Part shown: one piece after another, positions 35,721-44,671 of the stretch
Layout: each line of letters begins with the position of its first letter
Position numbering within the stretch: the stretch's first letter is position 1
From: Actinomycetota bacterium
GTDB lineage: Bacteria; Actinomycetota; Actinomycetes; S36-B12; FW305-bin1
Assembly (NCBI GenBank): GCA_004297305.1
Contig: SCTR01000005.1
Span: 1 to 64,000 of the forward strand
DNA: 64,000 nucleotides
Reading direction: 5' to 3'
The notes under the pieces: model-generated
Database searches by the model: none
The model's input: only the letters and a program-made list of their open reading frames with translations
Told to the model about the DNA's origin: nothing
Position numbers and translations under genes: made by a program

Positions 35721-36827
35721 TCAGCGCAGTCCGGTACCGCGGCGTAGCGCGTCCTGCAGCAGGCGGTCGACCAGCTGGGGGTACGACAGCCCGGTGGCCT
35801 CCCACATCCGCGGGAACAGCGAGATCGCCGTGAACCCGGGCATCGTGTTGACCTCGTTGAGCACGACCTCGCCGTCCGGGCAGACGAAGAAGTCCACCCG
35901 GGCCAGGCCCTCGCAGGCCAGCGCCTCGAACGCGGCGACCGCGAGGTGCTGCACGGTCTGGGCGGTGGCTGCCGGCAGTGCCGCCGGCACGTCCAGTTCC
36001 GCGGAGTCGTCCAGGTACTTCGCGTCGAAGTCGTAGAACTCGTAGCCGGGCCGGACCCGGATCTCGGCGCACACGCTGGCCCGCGGCACTCCGTCCCGGT
36101 CGGCCAGCACGCCGCATTCGATCTCCCGAGCGCCGCTCACCGCGGCCTCCACGACGACCCGCGGGTCGTGCCGCTGGGCACGGCCGACCGCGGCAACCAG
36201 GTCGGCCGCGTCGGTCACCTTGCTGATTCCGACGCTGGAACCGGCGCGAGCCGGCTTCACGAACACCGGCAGGCCCAACCCGGCCAGCCGGTCCAGGCAC
36301 GCCGTCCTGTCGTCCTGCCAGGCACCGCCGGTGACCAGTTCGTGCCGCACCAGCGGCAGCCCAGCGGCGGCCAGGAGCGTCTTCGCGTGGCCCTTGTCCA
36401 TCGCCGCGGCGGAGGCGAAGACCCCCGAGCCGACATACGGCACGCCCGCCAGCTCCAGCAGCCCCTGCACGGTGCCGTCCTCGCCCCAGGGGCCGTGCAG
36501 CACCGGGAAGACCACGTCGACAGCCGGCAGATCCTGCCAGCCGCCGGACTGCTGCACCTGCCACCGGGGCCGGGTCGGGTCCGGGGCGAGCACCACCGAA
36601 GCACCGGTGGCGTCGACCTGCGGCAGCTTGCCGTCGACCACCTGCAGTCGCTGCGGGTCGGCCGACTCCAGCACCCACCGCCCGTCGGGGGTGATGCCGA
36701 TCGCGACCACGTCGTACCGGACCGGGTCCAGCGCCCGCAGCACGCTGCCGGCGCTGATGCACGAGATCGCGTGCTCGCTGCTGCGGCCGCCGAAGATCAC
36801 GGCCACCCGGAGCCGACGAGGTTGCAC
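35721..36827 (-). CDS. ddl: D-alanine--D-alanine ligase
   Basis: Makes D-Ala-D-Ala for peptidoglycan. The 368-residue ATP-grasp enzyme has RVAVIFGGRSSEHAISCIS at the start, VFPVLHGPWGEDGTVQG, PVFVKPARAGSSVGISKV, EIECGVLAD and LNEVNTMPGFT with the metal ligands in place. I chose GTG at 36825-36827, which leaves 37 bp to the divergent PLP gene; an in-frame ATG at 36866 would overlap that gene. Confidence 0.95.
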   Translation of the reverse strand: MQPRRLRVAVIFGGRSSEHAISCISAGSVLRALDPVRYDVVAIGITPDGRWVLESADPQRLQVVDGKLPQVDATGASVVLAPDPTRPRWQVQQSGGWQDLPAVDVVFPVLHGPWGEDGTVQGLLELAGVPYVGSGVFASAAAMDKGHAKTLLAAAGLPLVRHELVTGGAWQDDRTACLDRLAGLGLPVFVKPARAGSSVGISKVTDAADLVAAVGRAQRHDPRVVVEAAVSGAREIECGVLADRDGVPRASVCAEIRVRPGYEFYDFDAKYLDDSAELDVPAALPAATAQTVQHLAVAAFEALACEGLARVDFFVCPDGEVVLNEVNTMPGFTAISLFPRMWEATGLSYPQLVDRLLQDALRRGTGLR

Positions 36828-36864
36828 GCGCCGACCGTAACGGCTCGGCACTAGCGTGCGGGCC

Positions 36865-38004
36865 ATGTCCGAACTCGACGGACTCGCGCCGTCCACCCTC
36901 GCCGTCGTCGCCGGCCGGCCGGCCCGGGTCGCCGGCGGCCCGGTGAACCCCGGCATCGAGCTGTCGTCGACCTTCCACGCCGGCGGGACGGCCAGCTACG
37001 GCCGCGACGGCAACGCCACGTGGGACGCGCTCGAGGCCGCGGTCGGGACGCTGGAGGGCGGCCAGGCGCTGGTCTTCGGCAGCGGCATGGGCGCGGTCAA
37101 CGCGGTCCTGGACCTCGTCGCGGTCGGCGGAGTCGTCGTCGCGCCCACGCAGCTGTATTCCGGCACGTCGGCCCGGTTGGCCGAATGGGAGGCCGCCGGC
37201 CGGGTCCGGGTACGCCGAGTGGCCCCGCCGGACACTGCCGGCTGGCAGCGCGCGGTCGCCGGGGCGGACCTGGTCTGGCTGGAGTCACCGACCAACCCGC
37301 TGCTGCAGATCGTCGACCTGCCGGCCGTCAGCGCCGCCGCCCGCGCCGCAGGCGCGATCACCGTGTGCGACTCCACCTTCGCCACCCCGATCGCCCAGCG
37401 GCCGCTCACCCTCGGCGTCGACGTGGTGCTGCACTCGGTGACGAAGTTCCTGTCCGGCCACTCCGACGTCCTGCTCGGCGCGGTCGTCACCGCGGACGGC
37501 ACCCTCGCGGATCGACTGCGGCAGCGGCGATCCCTGCTGGGCGCGGTGGCCGGGCCGGTCGAGGCGTGGCTGGCGCTGCGCGGGCTGCGCACGCTGGCGC
37601 TGCGGATGGAACGGGCACAGCAGACCGCCGGCCTGCTGGCCCGACGGCTGCTGGAGCATCCCGCGGTCGGTCAGGTCCGCTACCCGGGGCTGCCGACCGA
37701 TCCCGGTCACGCGGTGGCGGCTCGCCAGATGACCGGTTTCGGCGCGATGGTGGCCTTCGACGTCCTCGGGGATGCCGTTGCCGCGCAAGCGGTCTGCTCG
37801 CGGACGAGGATCTGGTCGGACGCCACGAGTCTCGGCGGGGTCGAGTCGACGCTGGAACGACGGGCCCGCTGGGCCACCGAGTCCAGCGACGTACCGCCAT
37901 CGCTGATCCGGCTATCGGTGGGTTGTGAGGATCCGGAGGATCTGTGGCGCGACCTGACCGAGGCGCTCGCGGTGGTCCCGGCGCCTCACAGTTCGTCGAC
38001 GTAG
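36865..38004 (+). CDS. Trans-sulfuration-type PLP enzyme (cystathionine synthase/lyase family)
   Basis: A 379-residue Cys/Met-metabolism PLP enzyme. The PLP-binding lysine is in LHSVTKFLSGHSDVLLG near residue 197; FGSGMGAVNAVLDLV, LESPTNPLLQIVDLPAV and SLGGVESTLERRA are family segments. Whether it is a synthase, gamma-lyase or beta-lyase cannot be read from the sequence. ATG at 36865 lies 37 bp from the ddl start, so promoters overlap and a leaderless start is possible (TAGCGT about 10 bp upstream). Its end overlaps the convergent gene by 19 bp. Confidence 0.88.
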   Translation: MSELDGLAPSTLAVVAGRPARVAGGPVNPGIELSSTFHAGGTASYGRDGNATWDALEAAVGTLEGGQALVFGSGMGAVNAVLDLVAVGGVVVAPTQLYSGTSARLAEWEAAGRVRVRRVAPPDTAGWQRAVAGADLVWLESPTNPLLQIVDLPAVSAAARAAGAITVCDSTFATPIAQRPLTLGVDVVLHSVTKFLSGHSDVLLGAVVTADGTLADRLRQRRSLLGAVAGPVEAWLALRGLRTLALRMERAQQTAGLLARRLLEHPAVGQVRYPGLPTDPGHAVAARQMTGFGAMVAFDVLGDAVAAQAVCSRTRIWSDATSLGGVESTLERRARWATESSDVPPSLIRLSVGCEDPEDLWRDLTEALAVVPAPHSSST

Positions 38005-38885
38005 CGATCGGTGCCGGGCACCGTCGACAGGAACGGGCTGGCGAACCCGACGCGGGTCGCCCCGGCGATCGACGGTACGTCGGCGAGCCGGGGTTCGACC
38101 TCGTCGAGCCACACCTGGTCCGGCTCGCCGTCGCAGAAGAAGATCACGAGGGCGAACGGGTCATCGGCCGGATCAGCCGGTGCCGACAGGACCGACTTGA
38201 ACAGCCGCAACGGCGTCAGGACCACGCTGAGCGGCAGCCGGGCCGATCGCAGCGACTCCGCCCACTGTTCGATCCCGGTCAGCTCGCCGCCGGGCTGGCG
38301 TTCGATGGCCACCGCGATCATCCCGCCGAACTCGCGATCGAGTGCGGAGATCGCGCGCGGGCCGCCGGGCGCGCGCTGCTCACTGACGAACGTGAACGAC
38401 CCGGTGTAGATGTGGTCCTTCGGGAACTCCCATCGCTCGTCGTCGCGCAGCACCTGTTCCTGCCGGGCCAGCCACTGGTACCACTCCTCCTGCATCCCGG
38501 CGAGGATCCAGAACGCGATGAGATACGAGCCGCGAGCCGGATCCCCGAACAGCGTGGCAGCCGGCCGCAACTGCTTGTACCGGGCCGGCGCGACCCACCG
38601 GCGATGGGCAACTGAGCCCGGCCCGGCCAGACTGGCCGCGTAGGTGTGATCGTCCTCGTACCAGCGGTTGTACTCCCGTTCCAGCCCGGCCGGCGGTTCG
38701 GCGTACATGATGATCGCGCTGCCGATCTGCGCCACCGTGCCGATCTGGAACTCCAAGCCGTCGGCGGTGACCGCATGGCGCCGTAAGACGTCGCCGGGTT
38801 CGGCTGGGCGACGTACGACATCGCCGGGTTCAGCTGGGCCGGTGGCCGAGTCATTCTCGGCGGGGCGGGCGGCCGAGTCGCTCAT
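37986..38885 (-). CDS. Unrecognised protein paired with an amidohydrolase
   Basis: A 299-residue protein I do not recognise. It has a repetitive N-terminus (AEPGDVVRRPAEPGDVLRR), then YAEPPAGLEREYNRWYEDDHTYAASL, whose YNRWYEDDH recalls EthD/dimeric alpha-beta-barrel proteins, and a second half (FALVIFFCDGEPDQVWLDEVEPRLAD) that may be a second copy of the same fold. It overlaps the amidohydrolase by 4 bp (ATGA), so the two are translated together and probably act in one degradation step. Start and function are uncertain. Confidence 0.7.
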   Translation of the reverse strand: MSDSAARPAENDSATGPAEPGDVVRRPAEPGDVLRRHAVTADGLEFQIGTVAQIGSAIIMYAEPPAGLEREYNRWYEDDHTYAASLAGPGSVAHRRWVAPARYKQLRPAATLFGDPARGSYLIAFWILAGMQEEWYQWLARQEQVLRDDERWEFPKDHIYTGSFTFVSEQRAPGGPRAISALDREFGGMIAVAIERQPGGELTGIEQWAESLRSARLPLSVVLTPLRLFKSVLSAPADPADDPFALVIFFCDGEPDQVWLDEVEPRLADVPSIAGATRVGFASPFLSTVPGTDRYVDEL

Positions 38886-40126
38886 GCCGCCGCCGCGGCG
38901 GGCAACCGGAGGAGGCCGGCGATGGTGCCGCCGAAGATGGCGGCCTTCTGCTCGGCGGGCAGTTCAGCACGAGCACACTGCGATTCGATCGCCTCCTGAC
39001 TGCGTGGCCAGGTGCCCTCGTTGTGCGGGTAGTCGTTGCCCCAGATCAATGGCTCCCAGCCGGTCAGCGACCGGTTCCGCAACGCGACCCAGTCGTCCAT
39101 GAACGTGACGTGGATCTGCCGGCGGACGTACTGGCTGGGAGTCAGCGGGAACGGCCACTGCAGGCCGATCTCGTCGGGCTGGAACTGCGGATACATGCTG
39201 CCGTCGGGCCGGAAGAACGACCGGATGATCTCGTTGACCCCGGGCGTGGTGTGCCACGCGTCGTCCATGGTGTCCATGAGGTTCAGCAGCCACCGTGCGC
39301 CGACTTCCACGAACACGAAATGCAGGGAGGGAAAGCGCTCCAGGACGCCGCCGCCGACCAGCGCGGGAATCGTCGTGGCGGCCTGGCCGCCGAACCCGCC
39401 GAAACCGCCGATCAGCGTCTTCACCGCGCACATCGCGGCGAGGTGGTCCGGATGACCGGCCGGCCACTGATAAGCGTTGGAGGCCTGGGTGAAACTGACG
39501 CCCTGCAGTGCGGTCGACGGGTTCAGCGAACCGCGCCGCTGACCGGAGCCCACGTGCATGACGATGGGCAGGCCCAGGCGCTCCGCCGCCGCCCACACCG
39601 GGTCGTACCGATGCGAGAAGTACGGCGCCTCCGGCGGCGCCGACATCGGCAACTCCACGCCGGTGAATCCGAGCGTCGCGGCGCGCTCGATCTCCCGTAC
39701 CGCCTCGTCGATGTCGTGCAGGGCGATGATCGCCTGGGGGTACAGCCGGCCGGTCCCGGCGTAGACCTCCGCGACGTGGTCGTTGTAGATACGGGCGCAG
39801 CGGTTCGCGAACTCCGGTTCGTCGAGGTCGTTGATCAACAACCCCACGTTGGGATGCAGTACCGACGCGTCGACACCGTCGGCGTCCATGTCGTCGATGA
39901 AGCCGGGGACGTCGTCGGGACCGATCAACGTGAACTCGTCGTCGGTCCCCCACTTCGGCCGCAGGTAGTCCGGCGTGCGCGCGACCAGAATGCCGTTGGA
40001 GGTCCACAGTTTCATGCCGTTGGGGAACCGGTGGAAGGTGGGCGCCCGGAACTGGTCGTGGGCCGGCAACCGCCGGGTGAACAGGTCGTCAGGCTCCTGG
40101 ATGTGGGCGTCCGCAGTGATGATCAT
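38882..40126 (-). CDS. Amidohydrolase-2 family metalloenzyme
   Basis: A 414-residue TIM-barrel protein of the amidohydrolase-related/decarboxylase group. It starts MIITADAHIQEPDDLF (the metal-binding DxH), and has GFTGVELPMSAPPEAPYF, IVMHVGSG, FPSLHFVFVEVGARWL and IWGNDYPHNEGTWP, where GNDYPH is the final metal-ligand motif. Relatives decarboxylate or hydrolyse aromatic acids; the substrate here is unknown. It forms a two-gene unit with the following unknown protein. Confidence 0.85.
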   Translation of the reverse strand: MIITADAHIQEPDDLFTRRLPAHDQFRAPTFHRFPNGMKLWTSNGILVARTPDYLRPKWGTDDEFTLIGPDDVPGFIDDMDADGVDASVLHPNVGLLINDLDEPEFANRCARIYNDHVAEVYAGTGRLYPQAIIALHDIDEAVREIERAATLGFTGVELPMSAPPEAPYFSHRYDPVWAAAERLGLPIVMHVGSGQRRGSLNPSTALQGVSFTQASNAYQWPAGHPDHLAAMCAVKTLIGGFGGFGGQAATTIPALVGGGVLERFPSLHFVFVEVGARWLLNLMDTMDDAWHTTPGVNEIIRSFFRPDGSMYPQFQPDEIGLQWPFPLTPSQYVRRQIHVTFMDDWVALRNRSLTGWEPLIWGNDYPHNEGTWPRSQEAIESQCARAELPAEQKAAIFGGTIAGLLRLPAAAAA

Positions 40127-40325
40127 CTGACTCCTCCGGCTCGGATCAAACCAAAACCGTCACCGCCGTACTCCGCGACCGGTCCTCGTCCGTTCTCGCT
40201 TTGCGCGCCTTGTCGTCGCCATACCGGCCGGTAGCCGACCCGGTGACGACCGGAAGGCGCGCAACAGCGGGCCGTCGGCACAGTAGGTCGAGCGATCCGG
40301 GAAAGTCAACGGATTGGACGACCTC
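40127..40325. other. Intergenic region upstream of the amidohydrolase
   Basis: Non-coding sequence between the amidohydrolase start and the tandem repeat. It should contain the promoter of the minus-strand amidohydrolase unit; I see no confident -35/-10 pair. Together with the repeat the gap is 334 bp. Confidence 0.4.
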
Positions 40326-40460
40326 CTGGCGGAACCTTTGGATTCGGCCCGAAACTCTGGATTGGCGGAACCTTGGACTTGGCCGAGCCTTGGGGCTGGC
40401 GAAGCCTTGGGCTGGCGGAACCTTGGGGCTGGCGGAACCTGGGGTTGCCCGAACCCGTGG
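40326..40460. repeat. Array of eight imperfect ~17-bp repeats
   Basis: Units of 14-19 bp built on GGCGGAACCTTGGGGCT follow one another from 40326 to the stop of the molybdopterin gene. The best copies are 40364-40380, 40381-40397, 40414-40430 and 40431-40446. It is non-coding, T/G-rich compared with its neighbours and without spacers, so it is a minisatellite, not CRISPR. Confidence 0.8.
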
Positions 40461-42665
40461 TCAGCCGGCCGGCCGGACGCTCACCGCGATGTTGCCCATG
40501 CGGGGCATGCCGACGTAGGGATCGGCGAGGTCGGCGCCGTCGAGGATCCGGCCCGGCGGGCTGCCGATCTGCCGGAACTCGTCGTCGCGGTCCGGCGAGT
40601 CGCCGTAGCCGAAGGTCATCGCGACGAGGCCTTCAAGCAGGTCCGGGTCCGGTTCGGCGAGGGTCAGGATCGCCGCGCGCGGCGTGGCGATCTCGACCAC
40701 GTCGCCGCGAGCGATGCCCAGTCGCTCGAGGTCGGCCGGGTGCAGATAGGCCGGGTTGTTGGGGCGGCCGCGGTTGGTGGCCTGGTCGTTCACCGTCGTG
40801 TTGTTCATGTGCTGCGTACGGATGCTGATCAGCCGGAACGGATACTGCTGCGCATCGGCCTGCCCGGGTGCCCGTTCGTCGGCCAACTCCGCTGCGAGGT
40901 CGGCGAGGATGTCGGCGTTGGCCAGGTCGAACCGGCCCTGCCAGCCCGGCTCGGCCGGCCCGACCACCTGCCGGGGCTCGGGGAAGACGGCCCCCGACGG
41001 GTGCTGCTTGACCTCGTCGAGCGAAACCCGGCCACCCTCGACGAGCGCGGCCATGAGTTCCTCCGCGTCCGGCAGCCTCGCCATGTCGACCACGACACCG
41101 CCGTCGTCCAGCCGCGGCACCAACGACATCGGCTTGATGTTCAGCTGCAGTCCCATCCGCCCCGCGACGCCCCACAGGAACTCCCACTCCGGGATGACCT
41201 CGGAGTCCTCCGGCGGCGCCGCGATCGCTGCGGTGTACTGGCCGTGCGCCTGCGCCGGCCCGTAGTACGTCGGCAACGCGATCACGAAGTCGGTCAGTGC
41301 CGTGAACCCGGGTACCTCGTAGAACATCGTCGGCGCGATCACGTAGTCGGCGGCGCGGGCACTGGCCGACAGCCAGGGATCGAACTGGACGAACAGGTCG
41401 AGGGAACGCAGCGCCGCCAGCGCCTTGAGCTGGTCCGGCCACGCGATGACGGGATTGCCGCCCACACTCAGCAGAGCCCGGACTCCGCCGGGGCCGTCGT
41501 AAAGCATCTCGTCCGCCAGCGCGCCGGTGGGCATCCCGGCGACCGTCTGGGTCAAGCCGCCGGCCCGCATCGTCTCGCCGATGCCGTAGGCGGGCGTGGG
41601 CTCGTACGCCTGGGCCCGCCACGGCCCCGAGGCCAGCAGGGTCGTGGTGCGCGCGACGACCTCGCCCTCACGCAACCAATGCCCGCACAACGTCTCCAGC
41701 ACCAGGGCCAGATACTCGATGAGGGTGCTGCTCTTGGCGAATCCCGGACCGACGCCGCACGCGATGTAGCCCCGGCGGGCCGCGGCGAACCGGCGTGCGA
41801 GCTCCACCAGGTCGGTCGGGTCGACCCCGGCGCGCTCGGCGACGAACTGGGGGGTGAAGTCGGCGACCGCGGCGCGCAACGCCTCGACGCCGCGGGCGTT
41901 GGCGGACACGAACGCGTCGTCGTGCCAGCCTTCGCCGAGGATGACGTTGATCAGGCAGGCCAGGATCGCCGGGTCGTGACCGGGCCGCGGCCGCACGTGC
42001 AGGTCCGCCCGGCGGGCGACGTCGGAACGCCGCGGGTCCAGCACGAGCAGTTGCATTCCTGCCTTCTGCCGGTCCCGCAGCCAGTGACCGGGATGTCCTC
42101 CGGCGGCGCCGTAGTACGTCTTGAACGGGTTGGCACCGACCAGCAACGCGACGTCCGGGTCGTGGTAGCCCTGCAGCGGAGCGCCCCACCGGCCGTGCAT
42201 CGCCAGCGCCAATGCCTTGCCCGGCTTGTCCAAGGTGCTCGGCGAGAACTTCATGGGACTGCCGATCGCGGACATGATCGCCCCCATGAAGGGGTCCGCC
42301 AGCGGCGCCCCGGCGGCCCCGGAACCGACGTAGGACGCGATCGCGCGCGGGCCGTGGCGATCGAGGATCTGCGACAACCGTTCGGCGACCTCGTCCATGG
42401 CGTCGGCCACCGGGATCCGGCGGTAGGTCCCGTCCGGCTGCCGCTTCAGACTGTGCCGGAGCCGATCGGGATGGTTGTGCAGCGCCGGCTGCTGCTGGCC
42501 CTTGATGCAGGAGTAGCCGTCGAAGATCGGGTTGGCCGGATTGCCCTTCACCCGGACGAGCCGGCCGGCGTCGACCTCGACCAGCGTGGGACAGGAGTTG
42601 ATGCACGCGCGGCAGAATGAGTGCCGCAGCTGCGGGCCGGCAGCGTCTCGGCTATCGACAGTCAC
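40461..42665 (-). CDS. Molybdopterin-dependent oxidoreductase, 4Fe-4S type
   Basis: A 734-residue DMSO-reductase-superfamily protein. The N-terminal cluster ligands are CRACINSC and GYSC (Cys18, Cys21, Cys25, Cys53); molybdopterin-binding text follows (SPSTLDKPGKAL, VGANPFKTYYG, LSVGGNPVIAWPDQL, YVIAPTMFYEVPG). The C-terminal aspartate-decarboxylase-like domain has TQHMNNTTVND and YLHPADLERLGIARGDVVEI. No Tat signal is visible, so it is probably cytoplasmic. The molybdenum ligand and substrate are not evident. modCBA lies 7 kb away. Confidence 0.87.
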   Translation of the reverse strand: MTVDSRDAAGPQLRHSFCRACINSCPTLVEVDAGRLVRVKGNPANPIFDGYSCIKGQQQPALHNHPDRLRHSLKRQPDGTYRRIPVADAMDEVAERLSQILDRHGPRAIASYVGSGAAGAPLADPFMGAIMSAIGSPMKFSPSTLDKPGKALALAMHGRWGAPLQGYHDPDVALLVGANPFKTYYGAAGGHPGHWLRDRQKAGMQLLVLDPRRSDVARRADLHVRPRPGHDPAILACLINVILGEGWHDDAFVSANARGVEALRAAVADFTPQFVAERAGVDPTDLVELARRFAAARRGYIACGVGPGFAKSSTLIEYLALVLETLCGHWLREGEVVARTTTLLASGPWRAQAYEPTPAYGIGETMRAGGLTQTVAGMPTGALADEMLYDGPGGVRALLSVGGNPVIAWPDQLKALAALRSLDLFVQFDPWLSASARAADYVIAPTMFYEVPGFTALTDFVIALPTYYGPAQAHGQYTAAIAAPPEDSEVIPEWEFLWGVAGRMGLQLNIKPMSLVPRLDDGGVVVDMARLPDAEELMAALVEGGRVSLDEVKQHPSGAVFPEPRQVVGPAEPGWQGRFDLANADILADLAAELADERAPGQADAQQYPFRLISIRTQHMNNTTVNDQATNRGRPNNPAYLHPADLERLGIARGDVVEIATPRAAILTLAEPDPDLLEGLVAMTFGYGDSPDRDDEFRQIGSPPGRILDGADLADPYVGMPRMGNIAVSVRPAG

Positions 42666-42699
42666 AACTCAGGGACGGTACGGACGGGCTGGCACCCGG

Positions 42700-43761
42700 T
42701 CAAGCAACGGCGTCAGGTCCTGCCGACGGGCTTCGCGAGTCGCCTCCGGCCAGCGCGGCGTACCCGAGTTCGGCCTTGGGGCTACGAGCCATCAGCGCCT
42801 GCAACATGTCCGTGGGCTGCAGACCGTGATGCAGCACCTGGACGACCTGTTCGGTGATCGGCATGTCGACGCCGTGCCGCTGCGCGAGATCGAGAATCGC
42901 CCGAGAACTCTTGTAGCCCTCGCAGGTCTGCACGCTCACCGCGAGCGTCTGCTCGACGGTCAGCCCGCGGCCGAGGTTTTCCCCGAACGTCCGGTTCCGC
43001 GACAACGGCGAACTGCAAGTGGCGACCAGGTCGCCGATTCCCGCCAGTCCGAGGAAGGTCATGGGGTTCGCGCCCAGCGCGACACCGAGGCGGGTCATCT
43101 CCGCCAGCCCGCGGGTGATCAGGGCTGCCTGGCTGTTCTCGCCGAGTCGGTATCCGGCGGCCATGCCCGTGGCGATGGCAATCACGTTCTTGACCGCGCC
43201 GCCGATCTCGACACCGACGACGTCCGTGGTGAAGTAAGGCCGGAAGTACGCGGTGGCACAGGCGGCCTGCAGCGCCCGGGCGCTCGCCTCGTCCGCACAC
43301 GCGACGGTGGTGGCCGCCGGCTGCCGCCGCACGATCTCCGCGGCGAGGTTCGGGCCGGAGACCACCGCAACCCGACTCATCGGCGCTCGCATCACCTGGG
43401 CGACCAGTTCGCTCATCCGCAGCGCCGTGCCGGCCTCGATGCCCTTCACCAGCGTGACCAGCACGGCATCGGCCGGTACGGCGGCCCGCCAGCGCTCGAG
43501 GTTCTCCCGCAACGTCTGCGACGGCAGTGCCAGCACGACGATCCGCGCGCCGGCCAGCGCAGCGTCGGCGTCCGTGGTGGCCACGATGCCGGACGGCAAC
43601 TCGAGGTCGGGATGGTAGGCGCGGTTACGGCGATGGGTTGTCACGTCCGCGACGATCGCTTCGTCTCGCGCCCACAGCCGGACGTCCCCGCCGGCGTCGG
43701 CGAGCACCATGGCGAACGCCGTACCCCAGGAGCCCGCCCCCATGACAGCAACGGCGGTCAC
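42700..43761 (-). CDS. gpsA: Glycerol-3-phosphate dehydrogenase (NAD(P)+)
   Basis: Makes glycerol-3-phosphate for phospholipids. The 353-residue protein has the Rossmann motif VMGAGSWGTAFAMVLAD, VSGPNLAAEIVRRQP, the catalytic lysine region IGGAVKNVIAIATG and GLAGIGDLVATCSSPLSRNR. The GTG start overlaps the plsC stop by 4 bp, so acyltransferase and dehydrogenase are coupled. Confidence 0.95.
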   Translation of the reverse strand: MTAVAVMGAGSWGTAFAMVLADAGGDVRLWARDEAIVADVTTHRRNRAYHPDLELPSGIVATTDADAALAGARIVVLALPSQTLRENLERWRAAVPADAVLVTLVKGIEAGTALRMSELVAQVMRAPMSRVAVVSGPNLAAEIVRRQPAATTVACADEASARALQAACATAYFRPYFTTDVVGVEIGGAVKNVIAIATGMAAGYRLGENSQAALITRGLAEMTRLGVALGANPMTFLGLAGIGDLVATCSSPLSRNRTFGENLGRGLTVEQTLAVSVQTCEGYKSSRAILDLAQRHGVDMPITEQVVQVLHHGLQPTDMLQALMARSPKAELGYAALAGGDSRSPSAGPDAVA

Positions 43762-44504
43762 GGTGCGGTGTCACCCTGCTGCCGGCGTAGGGCGGCACGA
43801 TCGAGGCGGACCGGTGGAGCGGACTCTCCCCGGATCTCCTCGAGCAGAGCGGTGATCGCGGCCACGATCCGCCCGGTCGCGATGCGCAGCGTCTCGGCGT
43901 CCATCGGCCGGTCCCGCAGGTCGTCGAGGTCCACCGGCCGGCCGGCCCGGACCTGCATCCGCTTCACCGGCAGCAGCCGGAACTGCTTGCGGTACGGCCA
44001 CATGATCTGCTGGGCGCCCCAGTGCGCCAGCGGGACCACCGGAGCACCGGACACCAGCGCGATCCTCGCGACCCCGGTGCGTCCGGCCATCGGCCACAAA
44101 CGCGGATCGCGGGTGATCGTGCCCTCCGGGTAGACCACGACACACTCCCCCCGGCCGGCGGCCGCCACCGCGGCACGGACGGAGGCGACGGCCTCCCTGC
44201 TCTCCCGGTACACCGGAATCTGGCCGGCGCCGCGGATCACTCGGCCCACCAACGGAATACGGAACAGCGACTCCTTGGCCAGGAAGCGGGGGGGGCGGCC
44301 GTTCAGATAGAGATACTGCGACACGACCAAGGGGTCGAACCACGACAGGTGATTGGAGGCCACCACGATTCCCTGGCCACCCTGGTCGAGATTCTCCTGG
44401 CCGGACCAGCTGTGCCGGGTGAAGATGGCCAGGAACGGCCGTAGCACGACGATCGCCAACAGATAGAAGGCGCCGAGCTTCTTGTCGTGCCTGACCCTGC
44501 GCAC
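43758..44504 (-). CDS. plsC: 1-acylglycerol-3-phosphate acyltransferase
   Basis: A 248-residue membrane-associated acyltransferase for phosphatidic acid. The NHxxxxD motif is SNHLSWFDP, followed by LAKESLFRIP and YPEGTITRDP, then PLAHWGAQ. One N-terminal hydrophobic segment (about 10-30) is present. The start is GTG at 44502-44504, preceded by GGAGG. Upstream frames are Arg/Ala-rich and not conserved. It is followed by gpsA with a 4-bp overlap. Confidence 0.92.
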   Translation of the reverse strand: MRRVRHDKKLGAFYLLAIVVLRPFLAIFTRHSWSGQENLDQGGQGIVVASNHLSWFDPLVVSQYLYLNGRPPRFLAKESLFRIPLVGRVIRGAGQIPVYRESREAVASVRAAVAAAGRGECVVVYPEGTITRDPRLWPMAGRTGVARIALVSGAPVVPLAHWGAQQIMWPYRKQFRLLPVKRMQVRAGRPVDLDDLRDRPMDAETLRIATGRIVAAITALLEEIRGESAPPVRLDRAALRRQQGDTAP

Positions 44505-44671
44505 TCGTCCTCCCCAACCGTCGACATGTCCGACACCGTCGACGCAGCCGGCGCGACCGGTCGTCCACGCCCCCGCATCCTGGCCGCGCCCAGCGGCTCT
44601 GTCGAGGCGCACCGCCGACTCGTCGACCGCCGCCGCGTCACCGCGACCGGCCACCCTGCTTAGATGACGCC

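Noticed and set aside
40326-40460. CRISPR array
   Set aside because: Units follow each other without unique spacers, vary in length, and no cas gene is near.
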